Origin: Paenibacillus oceani
GTDB lineage: Bacteria > Bacillota > Bacilli > Paenibacillales > NBRC-103111
Direction of reading: 5' to 3'
DNA: 64,000 bases
Assembly: GCF_014705615.1 (NCBI RefSeq)
Contig: NZ_JACXJA010000031.1
Span: 1-64,000 of the forward strand
Shown piece after piece: positions 44,419 to 52,716 of the stretch. The notes beneath the pieces were generated by a model, which was not told where the DNA came from, searched no databases, and worked only from the letters and a program-made list of their open reading frames with translations. A program made the position numbers and the translations under genes. How positions within the stretch are numbered: the stretch's first letter is position 1; each line of letters starts with the position of its first letter.

Positions 44419-45048
44419 ATGGGCATTCATACGTATTTTCAATCGTTAACCGATCTGGAACGGATTATTCGCTGCCCGGGCAAGTTCAAGTTTCAGGAGC
44501 ATAGCGTATCGGCCCACTCCTGGAAAGTCGTACAGTACGCCAAAACGCTCGCGGATATCGAAGAAAGCAACGGCGTCACGGTGGATTGGAAGAAGCTCTA
44601 TGAAGTCACGAGCAGCCACGACTACGGGGAAATTTTCATCGGCGACATCAAAACGCCTGTGAAGCACTACTCGCTGGAGCTTCGGGCCATGCTGCAGCAG
44701 GTCGAGGAAGGCATGGTCGCCCATTTCATCAACGAGCATATTCCGGAGGAATTCAAGCCGATCTTCCGCAGACAGCTGCGCGAAGGCAAGGACGATTCGG
44801 TGGAGGGACAGATTCTGGAAGTCGCGGATAAAATGGATCAGATCTATGAAGCGTTTGCAGAGATGCAGCGGGGCAATACCGAAAAAGAATTTATTGTAAT
44901 GTATCGCAGTGCGCTGATTAAAATGAAAGGAATCAAGCTCCATTGCGTCGATTATTTTCTGCAGCATATTTTGCCCGATATGGTTAGAGAGGGATCTAGA
45001 TCGCCAATCGATATCGAGAAAATTACGAATGAAGCTTTGGCGTCGTAG
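44419..45048 (+). CDS. HD-domain hydrolase (YfbR-like)
   Basis: This 209-residue protein is an HD-domain phosphohydrolase. It has the SVSAHSW motif that opens YfbR-type HD domains, SSHDYGEIFIGDI holding the HD pair, and EVADKMDQI as the later Asp ligand. YfbR-type enzymes hydrolyse deoxynucleoside 5'-monophosphates; the substrate here is inferred. The ATG at 44419 follows AAAGGAATTC. It stands alone: the NlpC gene upstream ends about 100 bases earlier. All metal-binding residues appear present. Confidence 0.85.
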   Translation: MGIHTYFQSLTDLERIIRCPGKFKFQEHSVSAHSWKVVQYAKTLADIEESNGVTVDWKKLYEVTSSHDYGEIFIGDIKTPVKHYSLELRAMLQQVEEGMVAHFINEHIPEEFKPIFRRQLREGKDDSVEGQILEVADKMDQIYEAFAEMQRGNTEKEFIVMYRSALIKMKGIKLHCVDYFLQHILPDMVREGSRSPIDIEKITNEALAS

Positions 45049-45269
45049 ATCTGAATCCCCGGGATTTATCAACCCGCCTTTCCCCGCTTCGCCCTTCATC
45101 CTCCATGCCTTATTACGACACCTCTATCCGGAATCAGACCCAGATCGGTTATATCACTCTTGTTGCCGCGGTAGAGATCCATATGACGGGTCGTATCGTT
45201 GATTCCGGCTCCCATCTGCCGGGCAAGCTCGATAGGAGATCCGCCAGCAGAACCCCGCTATGGCTGAGG

Positions 45270-46007
45270 CTAGTCCTCCATACAATTCGGACACAGCTCC
45301 GGAAAACGCAACCCTTCCGTCGTATAACACTCCGGATTCAACTCATCCCATACGAACGGACGGCCGCATTGCCGACAGGCCAAAATAACCGGCTCGCGCG
45401 AGCGAAGAAGCAGCGATGGTATCCGCTCCTCGATCAGCCGTTCCCAATCGGACGGACTCAGACGCTCTCTTTGCTTCAAAGCGTCGATCACATGCTGAAT
45501 CTCAACCCGCACTCTCTTGAAATCCACTCGTTCCCATAACTCCAGAAACGGAACGTATTTCCTATCGCCGGAGCATAACATTTTGAACAAGAACAAAAAG
45601 ATCATGCTCCGGTCCCGTTCCTTCAAATACTCCATGCTGATCGGCGTCACGTCATTCTCGAGCCATCGATCCCATTCCTGTACAAATTCTTCCGCCCGCC
45701 GTTCTCTCTCGACCGCCCATCCGCGAGGGGTAAAGGCAATTCTGGGAAGCTTGTTTACTACTTCGGTCTTCAAAAATCCGGTTCGAATCATCTGATCCAC
45801 TTTATCCGTAATCTGCTCCAAGGAGAGGTCTCTATAAAATCCGTATGAAGGATTCCGATCCAGCCCCAGCTCCAGCAGCTTCCGCTCTTTGGACCCCTTT
45901 AAGATTTTGGAGAGCAGCGTTCGGCCGCCTTCGGCAATGATATCGTCGGCCCCCCTCAGAATCGCCCGCAATTCAGGCTCTGGTAACGGTATGTTCTTCG
46001 TTTTCAA
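45270..46007 (-). CDS. RQC-minor-type DNA-binding protein with a zinc ribbon
   Basis: This 245-residue protein has an RQC-like winged-helix domain (about 1-120; GADDIIAEGGRTLLSKILKGSKERKL, then MIRTGFLKTEVVNKLPRIAFTPRGW) like that at the end of RecQ helicases, without a helicase. The C-terminus is a Cys4 zinc ribbon (CRQCGRPF and CPNC). Such RQC-minor proteins occur in stress or genome-conflict contexts; the role is not established. A TTG at 46007 with GGGAG at good spacing is preferred to a TTG at 46013. It lies 31 bases after the upstream gene on the same strand, so the two form an operon. Confidence 0.72.
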   Translation of the reverse strand: MKTKNIPLPEPELRAILRGADDIIAEGGRTLLSKILKGSKERKLLELGLDRNPSYGFYRDLSLEQITDKVDQMIRTGFLKTEVVNKLPRIAFTPRGWAVERERRAEEFVQEWDRWLENDVTPISMEYLKERDRSMIFLFLFKMLCSGDRKYVPFLELWERVDFKRVRVEIQHVIDALKQRERLSPSDWERLIEERIPSLLLRSREPVILACRQCGRPFVWDELNPECYTTEGLRFPELCPNCMED

Positions 46008-46038
46008 GGCCAACTCTCCCTTTCATTCTTTTTAAACG

Positions 46039-46728
46039 CTATTCTTCTCCATTCTGCGCAAAATTCGGATCAAAACCAAGACCGTCCGGCGTCGTATCCG
46101 CCATCTCGCAGAAAGCCCCCTCGATCGGAGGCGCTATTCGTGCAGTTTGGCCGATTTCGAATGGTACTTCTACATCCGCATAATATTTCATGCACTCTTC
46201 CAGATCGAACGGCACTTCTTCCGCTTCCCGTGCTTGAACGAGCGGCCATTCCGCTTCGTCCGCCGTAGACTGCCGACGATGATTACGATGGCTCCGGGGA
46301 GAAACTGTGCGATCCAGACTTACCTGATCGGCAATCCGCTCCATCTCTTCCCAGGTAATTCCATACGGAAATCCCCAATCCGTATACCCGGCAATGTAAG
46401 CAAATGTGCCATCCGACCAAGTGTCAACTTCTTGCTGCTCTTTTTGACGCTGCAGCCTTTTTTTCTTCCGGGCTTGTTTGGCGTTTGCCGCCGCACGCTC
46501 ACCTTGCCTCGCTTTCTGGATCTCCTCGCCGGTTAGCAGTACACCCAGCTGGCTTAGTTCCGCAATAGCCGTACCTGCGTCGACTCCAAAATGTTTGCGG
46601 TAACCACGGATGCGTCGCTTCCCGTTATAGGTTTCGAGCCAGCTCGATGCAGCAGAGGCCAGACGTTCCCCCCTGTTCATTTGCTTAACCCCCGGCGTGT
46701 TTGTTTTTTTCTTTTTCTTCTTCCCCAA
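46039..46728 (-). CDS. Unknown protein, partner of the RQC protein
   Basis: This 229-residue protein begins with a lysine-rich tail (GKKKKKKTNTPGVKQ) and has charged, Arg-rich sequence in the middle (AKQARKKKRLQRQK) typical of nucleic-acid binding. Between them, RGYRKHFGVDAGTAIAELSQLGV looks like a helical domain; WGFPYGITWEEMERIADQ follows. No family recognised. The start is a TTG at 46728 with GGGGAGG upstream. It is the first gene of a two-gene operon with the RQC protein (gap 31 bases). A link with transcription, translation or DNA repair is inference. Confidence 0.6.
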   Translation of the reverse strand: MGKKKKKKTNTPGVKQMNRGERLASAASSWLETYNGKRRIRGYRKHFGVDAGTAIAELSQLGVLLTGEEIQKARQGERAAANAKQARKKKRLQRQKEQQEVDTWSDGTFAYIAGYTDWGFPYGITWEEMERIADQVSLDRTVSPRSHRNHRRQSTADEAEWPLVQAREAEEVPFDLEECMKYYADVEVPFEIGQTARIAPPIEGAFCEMADTTPDGLGFDPNFAQNGEE

Positions 46729-47008
46729 CGCCGTACCTCCCCGAAAATGACGAATGGAAATTGCATTACTTGTTCTATATCTCAAGTCCTCATTTTTTGT
46801 CAAGACAAACGCGCCGCGTCACTATAAAAGATTCGTAGCAATAAGAAAAAAGGGGCCCGAAAGGGCTCGCATGACAAGGAACGTCCCGATTTCCAAACGA
46901 AAGGACCCCAAATTCTATTCTCAAGTCAAGTGGAGGTTGAGGTCCTTTGGCTCAAGGAAATCGGTTCTAAGTGGGCTCTGTACATCCCAAAACGATTTCT
47001 GAGGCAGC
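46729..47008. other. Intergenic stretch
   Basis: The 280 bases between the RQC operon and repeat copy 3 hold a minus-strand hairpin (see 46843) and no recognised gene. Confidence 0.4.
46843..46869 (-). terminator. Terminator downstream of repeat copy 3
   Basis: GAGCCC pairs with GGGCCC around TTTC and is followed by TTTTTTC on the minus strand. It would end transcripts coming from the truncated purine permease through the repeat. Confidence 0.55.
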
Positions 47009-47525
47009 CCGTCTTTGCGTGCAAACCCACATGTATGTGCGCAGGAGGGAATGAGCACCTCCGCTCCAGTTGCTCGTTGATGAGGTTTTGTGGGATCAAC
47101 TCGACTCCGAATGAAGCCCGTTGCCCTCATTCTTGGGAGCAGGTCATGAGTGGCTTCACTGAAACGAAACGCGTACGAGCTACCTGACAAAATAGGAGTC
47201 TTTGGTAGCTTCTATTTGCAGAATTTTCCACAAAAAAGAAACGTTAGAGGCGATTTGCACCCCTTATTTCAACCATTTAATGGGGGGATACCTTTTCCGC
47301 AGGTTTTAGCGGTCCCAAACCGCTCTTATTCCGTGTCCAAACGGGTTTTCGGACAAAATAGCGGGTACAAATCGCTCTTATCCGGTTCCTTCTCCGCTTG
47401 AAGCAGGGCAGAAAGCCCAAACGGGGCTACCCGGCGACGAACAACTTGCGCCCTTTGCCGAACCGACAATTAAAGAGCCCCTTCTCTTCTTTAAGACCAC
47501 AACTCGCCGAGAAAACCTTCGATCC
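47009..47525. repeat. Dispersed intergenic repeat, copy 3 (core 47187-47400)
   Basis: The longest copy. It matches copy 2 on the left (from CCGTCTTTGCG through GCTCCAGTTGC and AACTCGACTCC) and copy 1 on the right (ACTTGCG, CCGAACCGACA, CGCCGAGAAAA). The core has the same landmarks: AATAGGAGTCT, CGATTTGCACCCC, AAACCGCTCTTATT, then AAATCGCTCTTAT. The change of GGTTTG to GATTTG at one arm is matched by AAATCG at the last unit, which is the sort of paired change expected if the two arms pair. Confidence 0.75.
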
Positions 47526-47527
47526 CC

Positions 47528-48110
47528 TCAATGCCCAAAAAACGCAAGCTGGATAAAAAACAATACGGCGAACAAGTAAAAGATCGGATGAACTTCACGC
47601 CATTTCCCTTTTACCGCCTTAAGGATCGGATACGTAATAAAACCTACGCCGATTCCCGTTGCGATACTGTAAGTCAAAGGCATCAACACGATAATCAGAA
47701 ACGCCGGGAATACAACCTCGAAGTCGCTCCAGTCGATCTTGGACACCACACTGATCATCAGAAAACCGACAATGATCAGCACAGGCGCCGTGATGGCGGG
47801 AACAGCGGCAAGCCCCCCGATGACAGGCGAGAAAAATAAAGTCAGCCCCAGCAGCAAGCTGACCGTAACCGCCGTTAATCCCGTCCTTCCGCCTACGGCA
47901 ACGCCGCTGCTTGATTCGATGTACGCCGAGGTTGGACTCGTTCCCAGCACAGCGCCCGCCGTAGTCCCCACCGCATCCGCAAGGAGCGCTCCGCGCGAGC
48001 GGGGAAACTTCCCGTCCTTCACCAATCCCGCCTGCTCGGCAACTCCCCGCCAGCAGCTCCGTGCGGATCGAAGTATTCCGTTCTTTCAACTTAAACCAGG
48101 CTTCCATCAT
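47528..48110 (-). pseudogene. Internally deleted purine permease (PbuG/AzgA-type)
   Basis: The first 22 residues (MMEAWFKLKERNTSIRTELL) match the N-terminus of NCS2-type hypoxanthine/guanine permeases. Just after, the sequence jumps in another frame to a later part of the family (AGLVKDGKFPRSRGALLADA, then GTSPTSAYIESSSG), leaving out roughly 250-280 residues. The C-terminal part (about 165 residues, four or five helices) is intact to its stop at 47528. The protein cannot be made in one frame, so the gene is dead. The start, AGGAGGAAG site, riboswitch and promoter upstream remain intact. Confidence 0.8.
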
Positions 48111-48123
48111 TCGCTTCTTCCTC

Positions 48124-48194
48124 CAAAAAATAAAATCCTAACCAAGGTATAGGGTACGCAGAAATACAAGCACCCTATACTCGTAGTTAGGATT
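48124..48194 (-). terminator. Riboswitch expression platform (terminator)
   Basis: On the minus strand AATCCTAAC (48194-48186) pairs with GTTAGGATT (48142-48134), with an inner stem TATAGGGT/ACCCTATA, and is followed by TTTATTTTTT (48133-48124). Its 5' arm contains the 3' strand of aptamer helix P3 (48192-48188) and its internal loop contains the 3' strand of P1, so terminator and aptamer exclude each other. Confidence 0.75.
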
Positions 48195-48244
48195 GTTCGG
48201 CTCCTAGTAGAGACCCTCAAACCGTATTATTGAGGTTATACGAG
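48180..48244 (-). ncRNA. Purine riboswitch aptamer, guanine type
   Basis: A 65-base aptamer matches the purine consensus: P1 CTCGTA/TACGAG, J1/2 TAA, P2 CCTCAA/TTGAGG, loop L2 AATACGG, J2/3 GTCTCTAC (consensus GTTTCTAC), P3 TAGGA/TCCTA, loop L3 CCGAACA (consensus CCGTAAA) and the final AC before P1. The C of that AC corresponds to C74, which pairs with guanine or hypoxanthine; adenine riboswitches carry U. It sits in the leader of the purine permease remnant. Confidence 0.88.
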
Positions 48245-48262
48245 ATGTTCACTTCCTTGGAT

Positions 48263-48291
48263 AGGATAATGAATGTCCCGCGGCATGTCAA
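48263..48291 (-). promoter_or_regulatory. Promoter of the riboswitch transcript
   Basis: On the minus strand -35 TTGACA (48291-48286) and -10 TATCCT (48268-48263) are 17 bases apart. Transcription would begin about ten bases ahead of the aptamer's P1. Confidence 0.7.
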
Positions 48292-48364
48292 CGTGTCTTA
48301 TGAATTCAATTCCACAGTCGAATCACGAACTATATCGGCAATTCTATTACAAATATCCGTGAAT

Positions 48365-49828
48365 TTACAGAGGAACGACGCTTTCGCTTTTGGCATTTGG
48401 CAAACGGTCGATCAACCGCTTCAAGCCGACTTCGTCTGCGGCATGCCGGCGGACATCTTCACCGATCTGCTCTTCGATCTGTCCCCTTGTAAAAGTAATG
48501 CTATAAACCGCACCGTCGTACCGGCCGGCCTGATCTGCAATCGAATAGGTGATCCAATCGACATTATCGATCAGACTTAACATCAGGATCGAGTTGCGAT
48601 AGAAAGTCTCTCCGTTAACGGCTCCTTCTTCCGATATCCCGGTCGGATCATTTCGGACATAATGAACGGTCACCCCATAAGGCTGAGCTTTCGTGTGAAG
48701 TTCCAAGCCGTCAGCAATCAATCCTGCAGGCTTGGGCATTCCGCCAATCAGACCGCCTACCTTGCTGGCGCTCCCCACGTACAGCGTTTTGTTAGCCAGC
48801 AGCTGCTCCAGGCTATATCCCGAGTAGTGCGGCTGCGCCACACGCTGCAAAGACGAAGACATAGGCGGCTGCTTGGGATTCGCTGTGCATCCTACGACCA
48901 GGACGGCGATTACCAGCGTGTAGGCTGCCATCCTCCATGACGAAGGCTTGCGGTACGTAATGATATGTTTAATTCTGGCTTTAACGTCATTCTCTCCAAA
49001 GGCAAGCGGACTGCCGGTCAACGCCCCGCTTCTTCCCGTGGACATGTTGAGCAAGGAGGCCGAATAGCTCACTTTAATCCGGTCCCCCATCTTGTTTACG
49101 ACACGTTCATCGCAAGACATCTCCATATCTTTGCTCATAAGCGAATAAGACAGCCACATCAGCGGATTGAACCAATGGAGGATCACCAGCAGAAAGGCGA
49201 AAGGTTTGATCAAGTAGTCCCGTCTCCGGATATGCGTCTGTTCATGCAGTACAATGTAAGACCGTTCATTCTCGCTCATACCGGTCGGAATGTAAATCTT
49301 CGGTTTCCAAAAACCGCAAACAAAGGGCGTGTCGATCTGGTCCGTCTCATAGACGTTATCTTGGACGAGGGTGGCCGTCCGGAGCCTGGATACCAGGTGC
49401 AAGTACGAAACGATGCTGCGAATCAGGAGACCGGCCACGCCCGTTATCCATATCGCGCTTCCGATCGTCAGGATCAACTGCAGCGGGCTTGTGCTTGTCG
49501 CAGGAGCGGCGATTGCGGGAAGGGCCGAGTTTACCAAACGGCTTATTTCTCTAATTCCGGCATCCACCACGGGATTTTTCTGCACCTCCATCAACGTCGC
49601 TACTCTCCCTATGTAGCCCCCACCCGCGTCTTGAGTTTGCACCAGCCGTAGTAGGCTAAAGTCCGAACTGAAACTGACGGGGATAAGCAGTCTGACCGCT
49701 ACCGCCGACCACAGGATATAGGAGAACAGTTTAGGAACGCGCCTCAAACACAATCTCCCGACCATAACCGCTAATGCGACCAAACTTGCCGTAATACTCA
49801 TAGGAAGGATCATCAGAAACAGGTTCAT
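48365..49828 (-). CDS. M56 (BlaR1-type) membrane metallopeptidase
   Basis: This 487-residue protein has the BlaR1/MecR1 N-terminal layout: membrane helices (first two in residues 1-50, another at about 115-145), the zinc motif HEQTH at 195-199 in a cytoplasmic loop, then a further helix and an extracellular C-terminal domain of about 150 residues. That domain lacks a penicillin-binding SxxK-type sensor and is likely of the DUF4825 kind. The enzyme probably cleaves BlaI-type repressors after sensing an unknown signal. Start ATG 49828 overlaps the stop of the upstream regulator gene (49825) by four bases, so they are coupled. No beta-lactamase gene is near. Confidence 0.85.
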   Translation of the reverse strand: MNLFLMILPMSITASLVALAVMVGRLCLRRVPKLFSYILWSAVAVRLLIPVSFSSDFSLLRLVQTQDAGGGYIGRVATLMEVQKNPVVDAGIREISRLVNSALPAIAAPATSTSPLQLILTIGSAIWITGVAGLLIRSIVSYLHLVSRLRTATLVQDNVYETDQIDTPFVCGFWKPKIYIPTGMSENERSYIVLHEQTHIRRRDYLIKPFAFLLVILHWFNPLMWLSYSLMSKDMEMSCDERVVNKMGDRIKVSYSASLLNMSTGRSGALTGSPLAFGENDVKARIKHIITYRKPSSWRMAAYTLVIAVLVVGCTANPKQPPMSSSLQRVAQPHYSGYSLEQLLANKTLYVGSASKVGGLIGGMPKPAGLIADGLELHTKAQPYGVTVHYVRNDPTGISEEGAVNGETFYRNSILMLSLIDNVDWITYSIADQAGRYDGAVYSITFTRGQIEEQIGEDVRRHAADEVGLKRLIDRLPNAKSESVVPL

Positions 49829-50187
49829 CCTCTCGACGCCTCCTCAATAATCCGCTTCAGCTCCTCCGCCTCTTTCTCCGAAATTTTCTTGCCGCCCAGA
49901 AATGCGGTCAAAAATTGGGGCAAGGACCCGTTAAACGCTTTATTCACAACCGTCTGACTTTCGTATTTCTGCGCATCCGCTTTTTTGATCACGGCCGTGA
50001 CCGTTGCGCCTTCGTTTCTAAGAATTCCCCGTTCGCACAGCTTTCTTAACACCGTGTAGGTCGTCGATTTCTTCCAGCCGAGCTTCGTCTGGCTCAGCTT
50101 CACCAGGTCGGTGGAATTGATCGGCTCATGATCCCAGATCAGACATGCAAATTTATATTCGGCATCGAATAGTTTGTACGGTTCCAC
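49825..50187 (-). CDS. BlaI/MecI-family transcriptional repressor
   Basis: This 120-residue protein is a BlaI/MecI-type winged-helix repressor: LIWDHEPINSTDLVKL, then GWKKSTTYTVLRKLCERGIL and a helical dimerisation tail. The family is cleaved by the M56 peptidase encoded by the next gene when the signal arrives. It starts at GTG 50187 behind GGGGAGG. The operator in its promoter region (50206) implies self-repression. The real target of the pair may be elsewhere, since no beta-lactamase follows. Confidence 0.87.
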   Translation of the reverse strand: MEPYKLFDAEYKFACLIWDHEPINSTDLVKLSQTKLGWKKSTTYTVLRKLCERGILRNEGATVTAVIKKADAQKYESQTVVNKAFNGSLPQFLTAFLGGKKISEKEAEELKRIIEEASRG

Positions 50188-50205
50188 TTCTCGATCCTCC
50201 CCATC

Positions 50206-50223
50206 GGTTTACCGTTATAAACC
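50206..50223. promoter_or_regulatory. Probable BlaI operator
   Basis: GGTTTA and TAAACC form an inverted repeat with a six-base gap, just upstream of the BlaI gene. A half-site-like GAGGTTTAT occurs twice on the minus strand across the promoter. Confidence 0.5.
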
Positions 50224-50235
50224 TCATTACTTACG

Positions 50236-50264
50236 AGTCTATTGCAATAAACCTCTATTGTCAA
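50236..50264 (-). promoter_or_regulatory. Promoter of the BlaI-M56 operon
   Basis: On the minus strand -35 TTGACA (50264-50259) and -10 TAGACT (50241-50236) are 17 bases apart. The operator lies just downstream. Confidence 0.6.
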
Positions 50265-50332
50265 GTTTACGAGGAAGACAGATCGGCAAACCGTAAGCTT
50301 GGCAATCCTCTTCTCCAGTTTATTTTCCATGC

Positions 50333-50360
50333 GAAAAAAGCACCCTCTCGAGTGCTCTTT
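50333..50360 (-). terminator. Terminator, GCACC type
   Basis: On the minus strand AGAGCACTC pairs with GGGTGCTTTT around GAGA and runs into TTTTTTCG. It lies about 30 bases past the stop codon of the Tat-exported beta-helix gene (50392). Confidence 0.75.
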
Positions 50361-50391
50361 ATGCTGTGAAGATGATCGTTTATGTGCGGCT

Positions 50392-52428
50392 TTAGCTTTC
50401 TATTGCGCCCCACGTTTTCCAGATCCCGGGGGAACCCGCTTCCACGCACACCCATCCCATATGGCCCGCAGCTGCCGGAGCCGCATGATGAATGACATCG
50501 CCCGGATTCCAGAGGCCGGCCGCCGGAGCAGCCGTTCCCCAACCTTCTTTGCTCCACCATATAGACGCTCCCGTTTTGGACGCGATTATACCGCTGCCTA
50601 CAATGGCGACCCTGGAGCCGATCCCGCCTGTCATTGCTGGCAGGCGGATCGTACCCAGCGGAACGGTTCCTTCCATCCACAGCCTCTGCGCGGAATTAAA
50701 CATCCCGACATAGTCGGCAATATTCGCCGGGTCCACGCCGTCCCGCAAGGCAAACGTATTATCCAGACACTTGTAAACGTAGTTGCTGCCCGCCCGATCC
50801 CGGATATAGATAAAACTGCTGATCGTCGGCGCCGGATCCGTTTGCATCACGATATTGCCCTGTATAAGACAGTCGCTCTCCAGCGAAGGCGACAAGTAAA
50901 GCGGGACCTTGTTGCTGAACTGCGCCGTCGGGCTGATCGTCGTGCCGCAATCAATCAGCTCGTTGCCGGAGATAACCAGTCCTTTGACCTTGCCGAGATC
51001 GAAAAAGATGCCCGACGCCGGACAATTGACGACCTTGTTGTTCATAATTGAAAAATGGGCGGCGAGATTCGTCTGATTGCCGTTCTCGTAGCTGCTGATG
51101 GCGCCGAACGATTTCAAGGCAAACTTGTTTATATACGGCGTGCCGACTTCCCGCTCGTACCGGATCACATTGCCGTGTACGGCCAAATTTTCGTAGGCGA
51201 CCGACTTGGCCCCACCGTAGATGGATATGCCCCGGCATCCTCCGACCGTCGAGCTGAACGTATACAGGTACGGATTCAAGTCGACCGTATTCCCTTCGAC
51301 GATCATATTTTTAAAGCCGACTGTCGCATTGGCGGGGCTTAGCGATTGCGACCAGATCAGGATACCGTCCCTGGACGTGTGAACCGTATTGCCGCTGCAT
51401 ACCTGGTTCAGCGTCGTCCCGGATTGTGCGATTCCGGTAAGGTTCATGCCAATCTGGAAACGGGAGATGACATTCCCCGTTACGACGCAATGGGACGCAT
51501 GCGTCTCGATCGCCGTCCGCGGGGCAAGCGGCCAGTCTGCGCCTTCGAAGGAGCAGCCCGATAGAAGCAATTGGTCGCAGGTCGCATTAATAAACGATTG
51601 GTCGAAGTCGCTCCCGTTCGCATTCGCGGCCCCGATCCAACTGCTATTCGTTATGCGAACGAGCTTGCCTTCGTTCACTCCTTTCGGAAAATAAAGACTG
51701 ACCACCCCGTCAGCGTTCAGGAAGGTGCAGTCGGTAACAACAATATGACCGTATCCGGCCGTCGACGAGTAGTTGCTTATCGAGCTTCGCAGCTGCGCCT
51801 GGTAATCCGTAACGGAGGCCAGCACGTTGTTGTGACGATTATGGTCGAATACGAGCGACTCGGCATGAAAATGAGCCAGATCGACGGTCGAATTGGCGAG
51901 GCCGATTATCCCTTTGTAATTTCCGGCTCCATCCTTGACCTTGATGACGGAAGAGACGCCCTCGCCGTAAATCGAGAAGGACGACCGATTGACAATGGAC
52001 AATAGGTAAGCCGAGCTTGCAGAGGGGGATACGATGTAGGTGCCCGCCGGGAAAAAAACCGCGCCGTCCGCTTCTTGGAACGCTTGCTGAATGGCCGCCG
52101 TGTCGTCCGTAGTCCCGTCGCCGACCGCGCCGAAGTCTTTGACGCTGACCGATTCGGCCAATTTGTCGGAGACGGTCCGGATCGTTCCGCCGGGATACTG
52201 GCAGATAACGTCTGCGGCAGAAGCATTCTTTTTATCCGCATGGGCTTGCGTAAGATTGAATAATCCTCCGGCTACGGCGGCAACGCCTGCTAACCCTGCG
52301 GTAGCCAGCAATTTCCGTCGCCCGAGCCGACTGCCGGTTGCCCCGCCTGGAGCAGGGACACTCCCGTTTGGGGACACGACCGCTTTTTCCGGCAGCAGCA
52401 TGTCCCCGCTTTGATTGTACCTATTCAT
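50392..52428 (-). CDS. Tat-exported right-handed beta-helix protein (Pectate_lyase_3-like)
   Basis: This protein of about 678 residues has a twin-arginine signal peptide (LGRRKLLATAGLAG, about residues 35-60) and a Pectate_lyase_3-like beta-helix from about residue 100: SVKDFGAVGDGTTDDTAAIQ is the classic opening of such domains. The body has repeated NTV/GNV-type turns (EGNTVD, HGNVIRY, MNNKVVN, SGNELID) that fit beta-helix coils. It likely acts on a cell-surface or environmental polysaccharide; the enzymatic class cannot be told. The ATG at 52428 is chosen because GGGAGG sits seven bases ahead of it and only one base ahead of the first of three tandem ATGs. Transcription appears separate from its neighbours. 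Confidence 0.8.
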   Translation of the reverse strand: MNRYNQSGDMLLPEKAVVSPNGSVPAPGGATGSRLGRRKLLATAGLAGVAAVAGGLFNLTQAHADKKNASAADVICQYPGGTIRTVSDKLAESVSVKDFGAVGDGTTDDTAAIQQAFQEADGAVFFPAGTYIVSPSASSAYLLSIVNRSSFSIYGEGVSSVIKVKDGAGNYKGIIGLANSTVDLAHFHAESLVFDHNRHNNVLASVTDYQAQLRSSISNYSSTAGYGHIVVTDCTFLNADGVVSLYFPKGVNEGKLVRITNSSWIGAANANGSDFDQSFINATCDQLLLSGCSFEGADWPLAPRTAIETHASHCVVTGNVISRFQIGMNLTGIAQSGTTLNQVCSGNTVHTSRDGILIWSQSLSPANATVGFKNMIVEGNTVDLNPYLYTFSSTVGGCRGISIYGGAKSVAYENLAVHGNVIRYEREVGTPYINKFALKSFGAISSYENGNQTNLAAHFSIMNNKVVNCPASGIFFDLGKVKGLVISGNELIDCGTTISPTAQFSNKVPLYLSPSLESDCLIQGNIVMQTDPAPTISSFIYIRDRAGSNYVYKCLDNTFALRDGVDPANIADYVGMFNSAQRLWMEGTVPLGTIRLPAMTGGIGSRVAIVGSGIIASKTGASIWWSKEGWGTAAPAAGLWNPGDVIHHAAPAAAGHMGWVCVEAGSPGIWKTWGAIES

Positions 52429-52716
52429 CATCATTCCTCCCTTTAATCCATTAGTTTGTTTACCCGTCCGATACGGTTCGACTCGGACCGACGAAGCGTA
52501 TTCGGATGGATTTTGAGTGAAGCGCTTTCAATTAAAAATATAACACGACTCCCGATAGCCGTCTTCATGCCATCGTGTCGACAAACCCGTGCGTTTTATC
52601 CGAAATTGCCCTCTTTGCGGAAATACCTGAAAAACGCGCATTTTGTGTACGCGTTGCGGACGAAAGCAGGCTGGACCTCTCCATACCGCGTATCGAGATC
52701 CAGCGCGCCTCCACCG
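52429..52716. other. Intergenic stretch
   Basis: The 290 bases between the beta-helix gene and the ABC ATPase gene hold an inverted repeat GCTGGA/TCCAGC near 52670-52701 without a T-run. Nothing else recognised. Confidence 0.35.
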
